Shown here in pieces: positions 27,240 to 35,556 of a stretch of 64,000 bases of DNA. The DNA comes from an uncultured Dorea sp. (GTDB lineage Bacteria; Bacillota; Clostridia; Lachnospirales; Lachnospiraceae), in assembly GCA_910586965.1 (NCBI GenBank), contig CAJUMF010000011.1, forward strand, positions 1 to 64,000, given 5' to 3'. The notes beneath the pieces were generated by a model. It saw only the letters and a program-made list of their open reading frames with translations, ran no database searches and was not told the DNA's origin. Numbering within the stretch: the first letter of the stretch is position 1; every line of letters begins with the position of its first letter. A program made the position numbers and the translations under genes.

Positions 27240-28125
27240 AATGCACCCACCACCTGCTTCCTGCAAACTGTATCAGGGTTACAATTCCGATTAAAATCAA
27301 GAGCAGTACCGACAAGGCAGACGCAGCTCCATAATCAAAAGATGTAAAACCCTTTTCCGCCACCAGCATGACAAGGCTCCTCGAAGAATCGCCCGGCCCG
27401 CCGCCGGTAAGCACATAGATAGACTCATAAATCCTGAGCGCCCCCGTCACGTTCATAATCAGAACAAAAAATATCTGCGGCGACGCAATCGGAACGATAA
27501 TACGCCGAAAACGCTGGAACACATTTGCCCCGTCAATCTGCGCCGCCTCCAAAAGCCCCTTATCCACATTCTGGAGCCCTGCCAGGATGAGCAGCATGGA
27601 CATCCCCACATTCTTCCATACGTCCAGGATCAATACGGCAATCTTCGACGTGCTCTGGGAACTGAGCCACCCCACTTTTGATATTCCCAGAAGGCCCAGG
27701 TAATAGTTGATAACCCCTGCATCCGTCTGAAAAAACTCCTGCCAGATAATCGCCACAAAAGTAAGAGCTATCAGCGACGGGAAAAAATAGACCGACCGGA
27801 AAAACACATTAATCTTAGCCGGAAGGATGTCGTCTACCAGCACCGCCAGCACAAGGCCCAGCCCCGTATTCCCGATTCCGCACAGCACCGTATACCAAAG
27901 CGTATTCCTCAATGCGGAAATGGAGCGGGCATCCGTCAAAATCGACATATAGTTTTCAAGCCCCACAAACTCCGAAGTACCCGTAAATACGTTATACTCC
28001 TGAAAAGAGATAACAATCACCCATATGATCGGAATCAGGACAAACCCTATGAATCCTGCGAACGACGGAAGGGTAAACAGGTAAGCCGCCCTGCTCTCTC
28101 TCTTATTTCTCTTTCTTTTTTTCAT
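27232..28125 (-). CDS. Sugar ABC transporter permease, MalF type
   Basis: The 297-residue partner permease has a basic start (MKKRKRNKRESRAAYLFTLPSF), six membrane helices and the EAA loop LLEAAQIDGANVFQRFRRIIVPIASP. The ATG at 28125 is supported by GGAGG; longer in-frame extensions have no ribosome site and a non-membrane, Cys/Arg-rich sequence. It stands between the binding-protein gene and the second permease, the usual order. Confidence 0.9.
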   Translation of the reverse strand: MKKRKRNKRESRAAYLFTLPSFAGFIGFVLIPIIWVIVISFQEYNVFTGTSEFVGLENYMSILTDARSISALRNTLWYTVLCGIGNTGLGLVLAVLVDDILPAKINVFFRSVYFFPSLIALTFVAIIWQEFFQTDAGVINYYLGLLGISKVGWLSSQSTSKIAVLILDVWKNVGMSMLLILAGLQNVDKGLLEAAQIDGANVFQRFRRIIVPIASPQIFFVLIMNVTGALRIYESIYVLTGGGPGDSSRSLVMLVAEKGFTSFDYGAASALSVLLLILIGIVTLIQFAGSRWWVHYE

Positions 28126-28253
28126 CTCAAGAGACACCTCCTCTCTGCCAATCCGGCCGCCAGTCAAAACCCTGCGAAGATAAATACAGCCGCACCGCCC
28201 ATACGCACAGACATGCGGGAACATGCGGCTGCATCATTTACCGGATTTTTCTG

Positions 28254-29537
28254 TTATTTAATCGCGTTCTCCACCTCCGTCTGCACATCATTCAATGCAT
28301 CCTGAGGTTTCTTCTTGCCTGAAAATACTTCTTCCAATCCTCTAAGCAATCCCTGTTCAATATCTCCAAAGTATGTAGGCGCCGCAACCGGCTCTGCAAT
28401 CGTAACCGCCTTCCAGATTCCAAGTATATTATCCGGCGTCGTACCCATAATCTGTGTATCTGTCGCCAGCGATTCTGTCGGGGGAACCTGCTGTCCTCCT
28501 GCCGCATTCGCTTTCAGCGTCTCCTCAGACACAAGCTCCTTTAAGAGCTCCACTGCAAGTTCCTTCTCCTTCGTAGATACAGATATGCTCCATGCCGCTC
28601 CTCCGTACACAGAACCTTCCTTTTTATTCACCGGCCACTGTACACAGTCAAATTCATCATTCGTAAGTCCTCCGTCTATCCATGTATTCAGCACCCATCT
28701 TCCTGCGCCGACCATGGCAAGCTGCCGGGATGCAAACATAGAATACACATCCGAGCTGATAGGGTCAGGCGTCACCTTAGCCTCTGTCATGTCATTCAGG
28801 AACTCTACAGCCTCTACCATGTTCTTGCTGTTTAAAGCCGGTGCGGAATAATCATCCGTGGTTGGGTATGCGTCATTCGTTGACCACCAGGGCGTCAATT
28901 GGAAATAGGAGCTGGACAGTCCGTAACCATACACGGAGCCGTCAGCCTTTGTAAGTTTCTTCGCATCTTCCAGAAATTCATCCCAGGTCCAGCCGTCTTT
29001 CGGGTAGGCAATCCCTGCATCATCGAACATTTTCTTATTGTAATACATAACCATCGTCTGTGTTCCGTTCGGAAGGCCGTATAATTTCCCGTCTACAGAA
29101 AATCCATTAATCAATGACTCCGCATATTCGCCTCTAAGTTTCTTAAGGCTCTCATCGCCTTCTACAATCTCGTCAAGAGGCATCAAAAGCTCATTATCCA
29201 CTGCCATCCTGGCAGCCTCAAGCCCGATATTGATGACATCCGGAGCCTCGCCCGATGTCGTCATGGTAATCCACTTCTGGATGAAATCCGACCAGGAATC
29301 CACCGGCACACAAGTCTGCTTTACTTCTACGCCAGGATTCTTTTCATTGAACCTTGCAATTGCATCTGCCGCAATCTGCTCCTCTTCCGCGGTTCCCCAG
29401 TTAAGAACCCGCAGCGTCTTACCGGAACCATCTGCACTGCCTTCCTGTTCCTTTTTGCTGTTCCCACATGCCGCTAATGAAAATACCATCACACCTGTCA
29501 ATATCACTGACAATACTTTTTTCATATGTTTTTTCAT
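28254..29537 (-). CDS. Sugar ABC transporter substrate-binding lipoprotein
   Basis: This 427-residue family 1 extracellular solute-binding protein has a lipoprotein signal (VLSVILTGVMVFSLAAC, with the lipobox Cys followed by GNSKKE). The mature part has the two-lobe pattern with NIGLEAARMAVDNELLMPLDEIV, MVMYYNKKMFDDAGI and GGAAWSISVSTKEKELAVELL. It binds the sugar outside the cell for the two permeases. The start is the ATG at 29537 after GGAGG. It is the first gene of the operon, and LacI operators lie on both sides of its promoter. Confidence 0.92.
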   Translation of the reverse strand: MKKHMKKVLSVILTGVMVFSLAACGNSKKEQEGSADGSGKTLRVLNWGTAEEEQIAADAIARFNEKNPGVEVKQTCVPVDSWSDFIQKWITMTTSGEAPDVINIGLEAARMAVDNELLMPLDEIVEGDESLKKLRGEYAESLINGFSVDGKLYGLPNGTQTMVMYYNKKMFDDAGIAYPKDGWTWDEFLEDAKKLTKADGSVYGYGLSSSYFQLTPWWSTNDAYPTTDDYSAPALNSKNMVEAVEFLNDMTEAKVTPDPISSDVYSMFASRQLAMVGAGRWVLNTWIDGGLTNDEFDCVQWPVNKKEGSVYGGAAWSISVSTKEKELAVELLKELVSEETLKANAAGGQQVPPTESLATDTQIMGTTPDNILGIWKAVTIAEPVAAPTYFGDIEQGLLRGLEEVFSGKKKPQDALNDVQTEVENAIK

Positions 29538-29567
29538 TTCTTTCCTCCATTTTCTTTTTATTTCATT

Positions 29568-29583
29568 GTGGAACCCGTTCCAT
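29568..29583 (-). promoter_or_regulatory. LacI-family operator, downstream copy
   Basis: The palindrome GTGGAACCCGTTCCAT lies in the leader of the binding-protein gene, about 30 bases before its start codon. It shares CCGTTCCA and TGG with the element at 29719-29734. It lies about 65 bases past the predicted transcription start, where bound repressor would block elongation. Confidence 0.65.
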
Positions 29584-29654
29584 ATTGCGGTTTTAAAAAA
29601 GAATCTCTTTATGAAATTCTTTTTCAATATAACACATGCGTTTTATTTAAGTAC

Positions 29655-29683
29655 ATTATAGATTCAATCATTACCCTTGTCAA
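29655..29683 (-). promoter_or_regulatory. Consensus sigma-A promoter of the sugar operon
   Basis: On the minus strand TTGACA and TATAAT are separated by exactly 17 bases, a perfect match to the vegetative consensus. It lies between the two LacI-type palindromes and drives the binding protein, permeases, GH116 and GH32. Confidence 0.85.
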
Positions 29684-29718
29684 GTAAATAATAGAATTTT
29701 TTTGTCAATTTTGCTCTT

Positions 29719-29734
29719 ATGGTAACCGTTCCAT
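29719..29734 (-). promoter_or_regulatory. LacI-family operator, upstream copy
   Basis: The near-palindrome ATGGTAACCGTTCCAT lies between the lacI stop and the operon promoter, about 35 bases before the -35 box. Its centre is 151 bases from that of the other copy, so repression by looping is possible. Confidence 0.6.
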
Positions 29735-29748
29735 TTTTCATCTTTTTG

Positions 29749-30738
29749 TCAATTATTGCCAATCGTAGTATTCCCATAGCGGACAGTGACATTCACAAGC
29801 TTTTCTCTCTGCATAATTGGTTTCTGCTCTATCATGTCATGCAAAAGCCCCACAAGCTCCTTTGCGATAAGCGGAATCGGCTGCACAATGGAGGTGATGC
29901 CCGGGGTAACCGCATCCGTCACATAAGTTCCGTCATAGGCGACAAGCTTTAGATCCGAAGGTATCCGCCTGCCCTGTGCTACGGCAGCTTTCATGCAGTA
30001 TACCGCCAGCAGGTCAGCGCCAAATACTCCGTCTATGTCCGGATGTTCCTTCATGGTCTTTTCTGTAATATCAGAAAAATACTCGCTATCGAACCGGTTC
30101 CACATAAGCTCTACAGAAGTTACTTTGGCATTGTTTTCCCTCATCACACGCTCAAACTCAATGTGCCGTATATCCGATGGCGAACGCACCGACTTCGCAC
30201 CCTGAAACTGTATGACATCCTTACATCCGCTGGAGAGCAAAAGCTCTGCAGCCATCCGCCCGCCCAGCGCATGATCCACCCTCACTAACGGGATATCCTC
30301 CCCAAGACAGCGGTCAAACGCCACGATGGGCTTATCAATCTTTGTATACTCCTCTATCTTCAGCGAATGGACTCCTGTAATAATCCCGTCCACAATATTC
30401 CTGTTCAGCATGTCCAGATATTCCTGCTCACTGTTTTTTTCCCGAAAGGTATCGCACAGCATCGTCTTATAACCGCGAGCATACAGTTCCGTCTCAACGC
30501 ATTTTACCAGCTCTGCAAAAAACGGATGTGATACGCTAGGCACAAGAATCGCGATAATGCCGCTTTTTTTGTGAAACAGATTTCTTGCCAGTTCATTCGG
30601 CGTATAATTAAGTTCCTTCATCGCCTTTTCTATCTTGCGCCTTGTCTCCTCAGATACATAGCCGCTGTTATTCAATACTCTTGATACCGTGGCAGAGCCT
30701 ACATTAGCCTTTCTTGCCACATCACGAATGCTTGCCAT
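29749..30738 (-). CDS. LacI-family transcriptional regulator
   Basis: The 329 residues have a classic LacI N-terminal helix-turn-helix and hinge (SIRDVARKANVGSATVSRVLNNSGYVSEETR, then NELARNLFHKKS) and a periplasmic-binding-like effector domain (IAILVPSVSHPFFAELVK, VDGIITGVHS). It most likely represses the adjacent sugar operon through the two palindromes at 29568 and 29719 and lets go when sugar is bound. It lies directly upstream of the operon on the same strand and has its own consensus promoter. Confidence 0.92.
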   Translation of the reverse strand: MASIRDVARKANVGSATVSRVLNNSGYVSEETRRKIEKAMKELNYTPNELARNLFHKKSGIIAILVPSVSHPFFAELVKCVETELYARGYKTMLCDTFREKNSEQEYLDMLNRNIVDGIITGVHSLKIEEYTKIDKPIVAFDRCLGEDIPLVRVDHALGGRMAAELLLSSGCKDVIQFQGAKSVRSPSDIRHIEFERVMRENNAKVTSVELMWNRFDSEYFSDITEKTMKEHPDIDGVFGADLLAVYCMKAAVAQGRRIPSDLKLVAYDGTYVTDAVTPGITSIVQPIPLIAKELVGLLHDMIEQKPIMQREKLVNVTVRYGNTTIGNN

Positions 30739-30776
30739 CTCTTCTCCTTTATTTCTTTCAATTTTTGTTGTGTTTC

Positions 30777-30805
30777 ATTATACTAAAGAAAAAACCCCTT
30801 TTCAA
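30777..30805 (-). promoter_or_regulatory. Promoter of the lacI gene
   Basis: On the minus strand TTGAAA and TATAAT are separated by 17 bases. The promoter lies just after the stop of the upstream sfsA-mutY gene. Confidence 0.75.
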
Positions 30806-30806
30806 G

Positions 30807-32558
30807 CTAATCCCTGTCTATATATTTGTCAAAGGCAGAGGGAATGGGATAGATTGACTTTATCTCCTCCGGATGGATAAACAGGAAATCCTTTTGATTC
30901 GTCTTTTCCAGCTCATCTACCCTGACTGCATATCCGACCATATGCCATTCCACATGACTGAATATATGCTTTGCTTCTGCAAGTTCTTTTATCTGCACCG
31001 GCATAAGCCCAATCTCTTTACAGTAGGCCGTCGCCTCGTCCATGCTGAGATGTCCTTCCACATTCGGGAGTTCATACAGCCCTGCTAAAAGTCCTTTTTT
31101 CTTACGTTTCACAATTGCAATTCTCTCACTGTCCAGGAAGACAAACACCGTCTTTTTTTCTATCCTTCTTGCCTTTGCTTTTGTCTTTAAAGGAAACTTT
31201 CCTGTCTGCCCGATCCGTCTTGCCTCACACAGTAACGCAAGGGGGCACTCCTTACATCTTGGCTCGCCATTCGGCACACATATAAGAGCGCCAAGTTCTA
31301 TAAGCCCCTGATTAAAATCACTGGCAGCATCTTCCGGAATTATTTTTTTAAGCGCTTTCTCAATACGTGACTTCGTGCTCTGTCTGGCGATATCAGAATC
31401 ATCTGCCAAAAGCCTTGTCATGACACGTAACACATTGCCGTCCACTGCCGGCACCGGAAAGCCATATGCAAAAGAGCTGATCGCGCCTGCCGTATAACTC
31501 CCAATTCCCTTTAACGACCTAATCTCCTCATATTCCTGGGGAAATTCCCCGTTATGATCGATCATGATCTGCTGCGCCGCATGTTTCATATTGCGCACCC
31601 TGCTATAGTATCCAAGGCCCTCCCACAACTTTAACAGACGTTCCTCTTTCGCCTCTGCCAGCTCCTTTATCCCGGGAAGTTCCTTCATAAACCTTTCGTA
31701 GTAAGGCTTTACCGCCTCCACTCTTGTCTGCTGGAGCATGATCTCTGACACCCACACCCTGTAGGCATCCGGATGTTCCCGCCACGGCAAGGCCCTCTTA
31801 TGCTCCCGAAACCACGGAACCAAAAGTTCAGCCATCTGTTTCCCCAAGACACCGTCTAACATACCGGAAGGAGAACTTTCAAGAACAACCGGCACTTCTC
31901 TGCGGATTGCTATACTGTCACATTCCACCTGACAATCGTATGCCACAACCTTTACTCCCGCTCCTGCTGCCTCCGTCAATATCTTTGCAAATGCAGGATG
32001 CGTATCGGTATTCGGTGTAAAATAACGGACATCTTTCATCTGGACCACAAAGAAAACATATGCCTCATACCCTTTTTTTACGGCCTCCATAAGCTCACCC
32101 ACATGCTTCACTGCCCGCTCACTGGGCGCATCCGGGAACCGAACTACTCCATCATCTTCCAATGTCACGCCTTTTACCTCGATAAGTATTTTTCTGTCTC
32201 CCGCTTCAACATACAGATCAATACGCGAACTGCCATATACATATTCCGGACGAACGGATGATATATTGTCTATCAGATTCCCTTTTTCCAGCCATTCCTT
32301 CACTATCTTATTCGGAACCTGGGAATCCATATTGATCAGCCTGTCTCCTTTTTTTACAGCGATCAGATCCCAACGCGTTTTTCGCTCCGGCTTGCGGTTA
32401 TCCTGTACATAGACCGCCGCTCCTTGTCTTAATAGCTCTCTGCATCGCCCTGTATTCTTTACATGTACGGTCTCCCGCTTCCCCTCAATCTCTATATGCG
32501 CGATAAATCGATTGGGACGATCAACAAATCTTCCCTGATAGATATCACAATACTTCAT
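30807..32558 (-). CDS. SfsA-MutY fusion protein
   Basis: The 583-residue product joins two proteins that are normally separate. Residues 1 to about 230 match SfsA, a nuclease-like protein (TGRCRELLRQGAAVYV, SSRIDLYVE, ILIEVKGVTLE, RFPDAPSERAVKHVGEL). From about 235 it is a MutY adenine glycosylase that removes A opposite 8-oxoG: catalytic Glu272 in WVSEIMLQQTR, helix-hairpin-helix SLKGIGSYTAGAI, Asp373 in VDGNVLRV, a [4Fe-4S] site at Cys427, 435, 438 and 444, and a C-terminal NUDIX-like domain. The ATG at 32558 has GGTGGAGG just upstream. There is no stop or frameshift at the junction. Confidence 0.9.
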   Translation of the reverse strand: MKYCDIYQGRFVDRPNRFIAHIEIEGKRETVHVKNTGRCRELLRQGAAVYVQDNRKPERKTRWDLIAVKKGDRLINMDSQVPNKIVKEWLEKGNLIDNISSVRPEYVYGSSRIDLYVEAGDRKILIEVKGVTLEDDGVVRFPDAPSERAVKHVGELMEAVKKGYEAYVFFVVQMKDVRYFTPNTDTHPAFAKILTEAAGAGVKVVAYDCQVECDSIAIRREVPVVLESSPSGMLDGVLGKQMAELLVPWFREHKRALPWREHPDAYRVWVSEIMLQQTRVEAVKPYYERFMKELPGIKELAEAKEERLLKLWEGLGYYSRVRNMKHAAQQIMIDHNGEFPQEYEEIRSLKGIGSYTAGAISSFAYGFPVPAVDGNVLRVMTRLLADDSDIARQSTKSRIEKALKKIIPEDAASDFNQGLIELGALICVPNGEPRCKECPLALLCEARRIGQTGKFPLKTKAKARRIEKKTVFVFLDSERIAIVKRKKKGLLAGLYELPNVEGHLSMDEATAYCKEIGLMPVQIKELAEAKHIFSHVEWHMVGYAVRVDELEKTNQKDFLFIHPEEIKSIYPIPSAFDKYIDRD

Positions 32559-32605
32559 ATTCCTCCACCATACCTGTTTATGATTTTTACGCCGGCACAC
32601 CAAAG

Positions 32606-32631
32606 AAGACCTGAGCATCAACTCAGGTCTT
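32606..32631 (-). terminator. Hairpin over the end of the alarmone synthetase gene
   Basis: Arms AAGACCTGAG and CTCAGGTCTT enclose a 6-base loop and span the stop codon of the synthetase gene. The following bases on the minus strand (CTTTGGTG) are only weakly T-rich, so termination may be partial. Confidence 0.5.
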
Positions 32632-33331
32632 CGGTCTCCTGCTTTTGTTCCAATAATGGTTCCGGCCGGTTATATGTACGCTTCTTTGACTCCTCGTGCT
32701 TCTTCAGGCATTGCAGAATCGCCTCATTCAATGTTAGCATCTTCTCATCCAGCGATGACACCATCTCTGCACACTCCCGAAGATCCCGGCTAATGTATTC
32801 CGGCGCATTTCCTTCAAATTTGTAATAAATCTTATGTTCCAAACTCGCCCAAAAATCCATGGCAATCGTGCGTATCTGTATCTCAACTTTCGTATCCACA
32901 ACACTGTCTGACAAAAAAATAGGAACAGAGACCAACATATGGTAACTCTTATACCCACTCTGCTTCGGATTCCTGATATAATCCTTGATCGATAGCACCT
33001 TCAGATCACTCTGATTCCCAATCATCTCTGCCAGCCGATAAATATCTGACGAAAATGAACAGATCAATCTCACGCCAGCAATGTCATTGACGTACTTTAC
33101 CATATTTTCAATGGATGTTTCATATCCATAACGCTTTAGCTTTTTCACGATACTTTCAGGTGATTTCACCCTCTTTTTAATATGCTCAATAGGGTTATAC
33201 TTATGAACATGCTGAAATTCATCATTCAATATCTCCAGTTTCGTTCCGACTTCCTTCAACGCTGCATTATAGAGAAACATAATTGTCTTCCAACTGTCTA
33301 CATCCTCGTAGTTCTTAATTGCGTTCTCCAA
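32618..33331 (-). CDS. Small alarmone synthetase (RelQ/YjbM type)
   Basis: This single-domain (p)ppGpp synthetase of 237 residues transfers pyrophosphate from ATP to GDP or GTP. It has the RelA/SpoT synthetase motifs RVKSPESIVKKLKRYG, DIAGVRLICSF, KQSGYKSYHMLV and VEIQIRTIAMDFWASLEHKIYYK, and no hydrolase or regulatory domain. I chose the TTG at 33331, preceded by AGAGGAG. The ATG at 33373 lies on the predicted transcription start and has no ribosome site. The choice is uncertain, but the 237-residue form fits the family (about 210) better. Confidence 0.82.
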   Translation of the reverse strand: MENAIKNYEDVDSWKTIMFLYNAALKEVGTKLEILNDEFQHVHKYNPIEHIKKRVKSPESIVKKLKRYGYETSIENMVKYVNDIAGVRLICSFSSDIYRLAEMIGNQSDLKVLSIKDYIRNPKQSGYKSYHMLVSVPIFLSDSVVDTKVEIQIRTIAMDFWASLEHKIYYKFEGNAPEYISRDLRECAEMVSSLDEKMLTLNEAILQCLKKHEESKKRTYNRPEPLLEQKQETEDLS

Positions 33332-33379
33332 AATATAATCTCTCCTCTCTATGCGAAGAGTCCTTTCGTACATATATAT

Positions 33380-33388
33380 ATTATAGCA
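33380..33388 (-). promoter_or_regulatory. Extended -10 promoter of the alarmone synthetase gene
   Basis: TGC directly followed by TATAAT forms an extended -10 element on the minus strand. No good -35 box is seen. Transcription would start near 33373. Confidence 0.5.
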
Positions 33389-33442
33389 TAGAATAAGGAG
33401 TTATGTACCTTTTTTAATATTAATTTTAGAAACATGTAATAA

Positions 33443-33967
33443 TTAATATTCGATTCCTGCACGAGCCCCGAATCCCGCGTCAAATGGGTGTTTTCTCTTC
33501 TTCATCTCTGTTGCATAACTGGCAATTTCAAGCACTTTTCCGGACACTTCATGACCCGTCAAAATCACCTCAAGCCTCTTAGGTTTGGCCCTCAAAAATC
33601 CCAGCAATCTGTCCTCATCAAGAGCATCTAAAGATATCGCGCACAATACCTCATCCAAAAAAAGTATGTCAAAAGAATCACAAAGTTTGATAATTTCATC
33701 CAGCATCATTTTATTATAATTTTTGATGTCTAAGCGTTCTGCCTCACTCATCTGACTGTAAAACTTCACTTTATCTCTTCCGGGAATACAGGTAACCCCC
33801 GGGAGTTTTTCAAGCACCATTCTCTCACTGGACGAATTGTCCTTTAAAAATTGGAATACCAATACACGAAGCCCTGCTCCTGCTGCCCGCACGGTCTGTC
33901 CGACCGCCGCCGTGGTCTTTCCTTTTCCCTCTCCATAATATACATGGATCTTCCCTTCATCTCCCAT
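33443..33967 (-). CDS. cobO: Cob(I)alamin adenosyltransferase, CobO/BtuR type
   Basis: The 174-residue enzyme adenosylates cob(I)alamin or cobinamide to make coenzyme B12. It has the P-loop GEGKGKTTAAVG at the N-terminus, then VLVFQFLKDN, the Walker B-like FDILFLDEV and the typical C-terminal VILTGHEV. I chose the ATG at 33967 with GAGAGG; the GTG just upstream overlaps that ribosome site. It follows the EIIC-like gene by 23 bases. No other cobalamin gene is nearby, so it probably serves salvage. Confidence 0.92.
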   Translation of the reverse strand: MGDEGKIHVYYGEGKGKTTAAVGQTVRAAGAGLRVLVFQFLKDNSSSERMVLEKLPGVTCIPGRDKVKFYSQMSEAERLDIKNYNKMMLDEIIKLCDSFDILFLDEVLCAISLDALDEDRLLGFLRAKPKRLEVILTGHEVSGKVLEIASYATEMKKRKHPFDAGFGARAGIEY

Positions 33968-33990
33968 CGCAAACACCTCTCACGAACCTT

Positions 33991-35055
33991 TTACATCTCA
34001 AGCTTCATATCGCCGAATTTGATCCAGCCTCTCTTACGCATAAATTCTGAAATACCTAACGTAATGATCGCCGGCAGGATGATCTGAACTGCCAGTATCT
34101 TTGTCAGCACTACTGCTGCTGTCTCTGTCTGGATCATCGTCTGCCACGTCATAATCTGTCCTACCAGCCCTGCGGTACCCATACCGGAACCCGTAGCGTT
34201 GCTTGTCATATGAAGTACCATTGTTCCCACCGGGCCTAAGATCGCGCTGGAAAGGATTGCCGGTATCCATATAACAGGCTTCCTTACAATATTCGGCACC
34301 TGGAGCATGGAAGTGCCGATTCCCTGCGCAAGAAGTCCTCCGACTTTGTTCTCACGGTAACTCGCCACAGCAAATCCAACCATATTGCAGCAGCATCCGA
34401 TGGTAGCGGCACCTGCTGCCAGTCCTGACAAGTTCAAGATAATCCCAAGGGCCGCCGAACTGATTGGCAGCGTAAGAATCATTCCCATTAACACAGATAC
34501 GATAATCCCCATGAGAAACGGCTGCTGTTCCGTACCCCAGTTGATAATACTGCCAAGCCACGCCATAAATCCGGATATCGGCGGCCCTAAGATAAGACCG
34601 ACAGCGGAGCCAGTCCCAATTGCCACAAGCGGTGTCACCAAGATATCAACCTTGGTCCTGCCCGATACCAGATGACCGAAAAAGATTCCTACATAGGCAG
34701 CGATAAACGCCCCTAAAGGCTCTCCCGGGCCTGCATAAACCATAGCCCCTTCCACCATCACTGCACCTGCAAGAAGCTTGCTGGCGAATGCACCGATCAT
34801 GCCTGCCGTCGCCGCGGACACAACTACCAGCGGGCTTTCACGGAACCGATAAGCGACTGCCGCCCCGATCCCGGCTCCGGTAAGGGATGCCGCAACCTTT
34901 CCGATCACAAAGATCATATCTCCGGCCGTCCCTCCAAGAAGAGTCCCGACTTGCTGAATGATCGTCCCGATGATCAGGGTTGCAAAAAGTCCCTGTGCCA
35001 TAGCACTTAAGCCTTCTATAAATATCTTGTCCAGTATCTTCTTTAATTCTTTCAT
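33991..35055 (-). CDS. PfoR-like PTS EIIC-family membrane protein
   Basis: The 354-residue polytopic protein has about eight to ten helices rich in Gly, Ala and Ile (LFATLIIGTIIQQVGTLLGG, GIGAAVAYRFRESPLVVVSAATAGMIGAF, TIGCCCNMVGFAVASYRENKVGG). It matches the EIIC family that includes PfoR, not the classic sugar EIICs. No EIIA or EIIB gene accompanies it. PfoR was named as a toxin regulator, but its true role, transport or regulation, is unsettled. Its ATG at 35055 has AAGGAG upstream, and a promoter plus palindrome lie just before it. Confidence 0.8.
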   Translation of the reverse strand: MKELKKILDKIFIEGLSAMAQGLFATLIIGTIIQQVGTLLGGTAGDMIFVIGKVAASLTGAGIGAAVAYRFRESPLVVVSAATAGMIGAFASKLLAGAVMVEGAMVYAGPGEPLGAFIAAYVGIFFGHLVSGRTKVDILVTPLVAIGTGSAVGLILGPPISGFMAWLGSIINWGTEQQPFLMGIIVSVLMGMILTLPISSAALGIILNLSGLAAGAATIGCCCNMVGFAVASYRENKVGGLLAQGIGTSMLQVPNIVRKPVIWIPAILSSAILGPVGTMVLHMTSNATGSGMGTAGLVGQIMTWQTMIQTETAAVVLTKILAVQIILPAIITLGISEFMRKRGWIKFGDMKLEM

Positions 35056-35084
35056 TATAGACTCCTTATATTTTATTGTTTTGT

Positions 35085-35102
35085 CAAGTGTCTTGTCACT
35101 TG
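35085..35102. promoter_or_regulatory. Palindrome at the transcription start of the PfoR-like gene
   Basis: CAAGTG and CACTTG face each other across 6 bases. The element overlaps the predicted start site (about 35100) of the promoter at 35107-35135, a position suited to a repressor operator. Confidence 0.4.
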
Positions 35103-35106
35103 TTGC

Positions 35107-35135
35107 ATTGTAACATACCCTGCTCTTTTTCGCAA
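35107..35135 (-). promoter_or_regulatory. Promoter of the PfoR-like gene
   Basis: On the minus strand TTGCGA and TACAAT are separated by 17 bases. It is divergent from the promoter at 35150. Confidence 0.55.
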
Positions 35136-35149
35136 GTTTTCATTTTCTA

Positions 35150-35178
35150 TGGACATCCTTCCTGTAAAAATGTATACT
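35150..35178 (+). promoter_or_regulatory. Promoter of the 87-residue gene
   Basis: TGGACA and TATACT are separated by 17 bases, about 50 bases before the start codon at 35226. Confidence 0.6.
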
Positions 35179-35225
35179 ATTTTCTGCCGAATGAAATAAT
35201 AATCCAGAAAATGCGAGGTAATACT

Positions 35226-35489
35226 ATGTTCCGTTTATGGGGAAAAGAATTTAAAGACAATCGTATGCTTAGAGACACTGTTATCTGTGACGACTCAGAC
35301 GATACAAGGACCCACAAAATATTTAACGCTTTAGAGACCATCTGCTATGAATTTGATTTAAGTAAACCAATCTGGCTTGACGCAACGATTGAAGAGTTCA
35401 AGCGTCACAGCAAAGCACGGTTTTATCAGGATAATTTTGTGGATTCCATAGATTTTGATTATCTGGAGATACATGTCATTGAAGAATGA
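35226..35489 (+). CDS. Conserved-looking small protein of unknown function
   Basis: The 87-residue product (MFRLWGKEFKDNRMLRDTVICDD...) is soluble and acidic, with two predicted helices and a C-terminal strand pair (FVDSIDFDYLEIHVIEE). I do not recognise the family. The ATG at 35226 is preceded by GAGG at 7 bases, and a good promoter lies upstream, so the gene is very likely real. It is monocistronic and converges on the ABC permease gene. Confidence 0.6.
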   Translation: MFRLWGKEFKDNRMLRDTVICDDSDDTRTHKIFNALETICYEFDLSKPIWLDATIEEFKRHSKARFYQDNFVDSIDFDYLEIHVIEE

Positions 35490-35505
35490 TAAAATTTAAG
35501 AAAGA

Positions 35506-35533
35506 AGGTGCCCCGTCATCTGCCGGAGCACCT
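35506..35533 (-). terminator. Terminator of the MacB-like ABC operon
   Basis: Arms AGGTGC(T)CC and GG(G)GCACCT form a strong stem, followed on the minus strand by TTCTTTCTTAAATTTT. It lies 24 bases after the permease stop. Confidence 0.75.
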
Positions 35534-35556
35534 GTAAATTCTCACATATCTGTTTG

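Noticed and set aside
33412..33446. AT-only inverted repeat (AATATTAATT/AATTAATATT) after cobO
   Set aside because: The stem has no GC pair and no T-tract on the cobO strand, so I do not call it a terminator.
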